From an uncultured Agathobaculum sp. (GTDB lineage Bacteria; Bacillota; Clostridia; Oscillospirales; Butyricicoccaceae): 64,000 nucleotides of DNA. The notes under the pieces were generated by a model. That model made no database searches. It was given only the letters and a program-made list of their open reading frames with translations, and was not told the origin of the DNA. The DNA lies in the NCBI RefSeq assembly GCF_944380985.1, contig NZ_CALWJJ010000008.1, positions 1-64,000 of the forward strand, in the 5' to 3' direction. Positions 62,646 to 64,000 of the stretch are shown piece after piece; positions within the stretch are counted from its first letter, which is position 1; each line of letters opens with the position of its first letter. Both the position numbers and the translations under genes were made by a program.

Positions 62646-62957
62646 TTACGCCTTGATAGACGAGATCGTTACCTTGGTGTACGGCTGGCGATGGCCCTGA
62701 CGCTTGCGGTAACCCTTCTTGGGCTTCATCTTGAAGATATGGATCTTCTTTCCCTTGCCGGTCTTTTCGACCGTGCCGGTTACAGCGGCGCCAGAAACGT
62801 AAGGCGCGCCGACGGTGAGCTGATCGCCCTCGCCTACGGCCAGAACCTCGTCAAAAGTAACGGTTGCGCCGTCCTCCACGCCGAGCTTCTCGACGTAGAT
62901 CACGTCGCCTTCAGATACCTTGTACTGCTTGCCGCCAGTTTTCACAATGGCATACAT
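62646..62957 (-). CDS. rplU: Ribosomal protein bL21
   Basis: The 103-residue protein starts [14 protein letters not shown] and contains [21 protein letters not shown], as expected for L21. The start is set by GAGAGGGAA upstream; longer in-frame starts lie in the leader. It is the first gene of the cluster. Confidence 0.97.
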   Translation of the reverse strand: MYAIVKTGGKQYKVSEGDVIYVEKLGVEDGATVTFDEVLAVGEGDQLTVGAPYVSGAAVTGTVEKTGKGKKIHIFKMKPKKGYRKRQGHRQPYTKVTISSIKA

Positions 62958-63056
62958 TTGCTTTTCCCTCTCTTTCATAATAGAGTCACGCTTGGCACGG
63001 CGGCGGCCCGGTTTGGGCGCACTTAACGAAAGCCGGTGCACAATGCGGCTTTTAGC

Positions 63057-63085
63057 ATCATAACACAAGCGGCGGCGCTTGTCAA
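63057..63085 (-). promoter_or_regulatory. rplU promoter
   Basis: TTGACA and TATGAT with a 17-base spacer on the minus strand. The leader of about 90 bases contains a hairpin AAAGCCG/CGGCTTT (63033-63055); an L21 leader is possible but not confirmed. Confidence 0.85.
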
Positions 63086-63122
63086 GCGCCGCCGGCCGTT
63101 TTTATATCGTTTTTGCGCTGTT

Positions 63123-63788
63123 TTATGCGAATAGCGCCGCCACCATATCATACATGCCAAATGGCGTAGAGGACGGCGTGCCGGTCGAGGTGCGGTCCAT
63201 GCTGACAAAGCCAACGTTACCCTGCGCCAGGCCGATCACACGATCGGAAAACAGCACATAATACGCACAGGCTGGCGTACTGCCATCCGCCGCGGCGACA
63301 AAGCCTGCAGCGTCATCGCGGTAGGCGGCCAGGCGATCCTGTAGATAGCCCGCGGGTACGCTCAGGTATTGTAGCTGCGAGCCGTTGTTGTAGATCACAT
63401 ACACACCCTCGGTCAGCTGGGGAATAAGCTCGGCAATGCTGTTGGTTTGCGCGGTGGTCGGATCGGGCAGGTCGGACGCAAGGCTCGACAGCATAGATTG
63501 ATTATCCTGCGTCAGACTGCTAACCTGCGCCGTGAGCGTTTGCTTATCATTGGTCAGCGTGGTGACCTGTTCGCTCAGACCGCTGATCGTGCCGCCGCGC
63601 ACCAGAAACAGGACAAAGAACAAAAGCGCCAATACAAAGCACACGAGCACTGCAATGCATAGCATCAATCGGTAATTCAGTTTGACGGAAACGGCACGTC
63701 TGCCAGCTGCGCGTACAGGCGGCCGTCTCCTATCCCGGACGCTCTGACTGATGTGCTCCTCATGCTCTGTAAAATCCGTTCGATCCAT
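63123..63788 (-). CDS. Single-pass membrane protein with a coiled coil, unknown function
   Basis: The 221-residue protein has a basic cytoplasmic N terminus (to about 40), one membrane helix (42-65), a coiled coil (70-105: LSEQVTTLTNDKQTLTAQVSSLTQD) and a globular outside domain (120-221). The layout recalls divisome or wall proteins such as FtsL/DivIC, but the outside domain is not recognised. GGGAGGAAAA precedes the ATG MDRTDF. It follows rpiA on the same strand by 38 bases. Confidence 0.72.
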   Translation of the reverse strand: MDRTDFTEHEEHISQSVRDRRRPPVRAAGRRAVSVKLNYRLMLCIAVLVCFVLALLFFVLFLVRGGTISGLSEQVTTLTNDKQTLTAQVSSLTQDNQSMLSSLASDLPDPTTAQTNSIAELIPQLTEGVYVIYNNGSQLQYLSVPAGYLQDRLAAYRDDAAGFVAAADGSTPACAYYVLFSDRVIGLAQGNVGFVSMDRTSTGTPSSTPFGMYDMVAALFA

Positions 63789-63826
63789 GGTTTTTCCTCC
63801 CGTCTTGCTCTCTATCCAATCCTTCT

Positions 63827-64000
63827 TCACTTAGAGGGATTTTCGATGATCCTGACCTCACCTGAAGCGCAGCCAACGATCATGCGATTGCACATATTCA
63901 GGAACAGGCCGTGCTCAAGCACGCCGAGCATGCCGCTCAGCCTACCGTAAACCTGCTCGATATTAAACCCAGCGCCGAGATGCAGATCCGCGATAAAGTT
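63827..64000 (-). CDS. rpiA: Ribose-5-phosphate isomerase A, C-terminal part
   Basis: The last 57 codons are present; the gene continues beyond the right edge. NFIADLHLG, GMLGVLEHGLFLNM and IVGCASGEVRII match the C-terminal end of RpiA, which interconverts ribose-5-phosphate and ribulose-5-phosphate in the pentose phosphate pathway. Confidence 0.82.
   Translation of the reverse strand, partial: NFIADLHLGAGFNIEQVYGRLSGMLGVLEHGLFLNMCNRMIVGCASGEVRIIENPSK

Noticed and set aside
62958..63057. L21 leader RNA before rplU.
   Set aside because: A hairpin is present, but I could not match the conserved parts of the known L21 leader by eye, so only the promoter is annotated.

Overview
The window looks like a piece of a GC-rich, anaerobic, spore-forming Firmicute of class Clostridia. 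The signs are Shine-Dalgarno-rich genes with many TTG and GTG starts, consensus sigma-A promoters with 17-base spacers, a SpoVAC-SpoVAD-SpoVAE operon, a SleC-like cortex-lytic module, an acyl-CoA dehydrogenase next to etfB, a group B type [FeFe] hydrogenase, a superoxide reductase and ribonuclease Y. A butyrate-forming gut lineage (Oscillospirales or similar) fits best, but that placement is inference. No CRISPR array, prophage or intact insertion sequence is visible.

Left part (1-23 kb): bcd-etfB (minus); asparagine synthetase; a three-gene spore cortex-lytic and peptidoglycan-binding cluster; a PpiC-type foldase; a DUF4190-like protein with Lgt; a nucleotide-sugar dehydrogenase; cysE-recG; a zinc alcohol dehydrogenase; recA-recX under a LexA box, with mnmA upstream; a very large exported L,D-transpeptidase with SecD-like and SLH domains; a zinc-ribbon membrane protein; two half-size TauE/SafE genes; a small lipoprotein; and prfB.

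Middle part (24-44 kb): a CaCA-type cation antiporter behind a structured leader RNA that ends in a terminator; rny; pgeF with an orphan peptide-binding lipoprotein; desulfoferrodoxin; an ABC ATPase without permease; a MATE exporter; NhaC and AGCS sodium-coupled transporters; dus; a molybdenum hydroxylase operon (FAD, 2Fe-2S and Mo subunits plus MocA-like cytidylyltransferase); a thioredoxin-reductase-like flavoprotein with a 39-residue membrane peptide upstream; queH; a 7-TM unknown; and an ArsC/Spx-like protein.

Right part (44-64 kb): two tRNA-Ser genes followed by an A+T-richer stretch carrying a two-gene ferredoxin/membrane Fe-S operon with palindromic operators. Then come rplL-rplJ with an L10 leader, an SLH glycosidase gene lying between rplJ and rplA, and rplA-rplK-nusG-secE-rpmG. 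These are followed by ruvX, the spoVA operon, pgsA-rimO, pepF, the [FeFe] hydrogenase, obg, rpmA-prp-rplU, an unknown membrane protein and the end of rpiA.

The genes cover energy metabolism (butyryl-CoA dehydrogenase/Etf, hydrogenase, Mo hydroxylase), spore germination (SleC-like, SpoVA), an SLH-anchored cell surface, ion homeostasis and core translation. The least explained items are the SecD/SLH/L,D-transpeptidase fusion, the leader RNA before the antiporter, the Fe-S operon in the A+T-rich stretch, and a terminator stem that hides a ribosome binding site.
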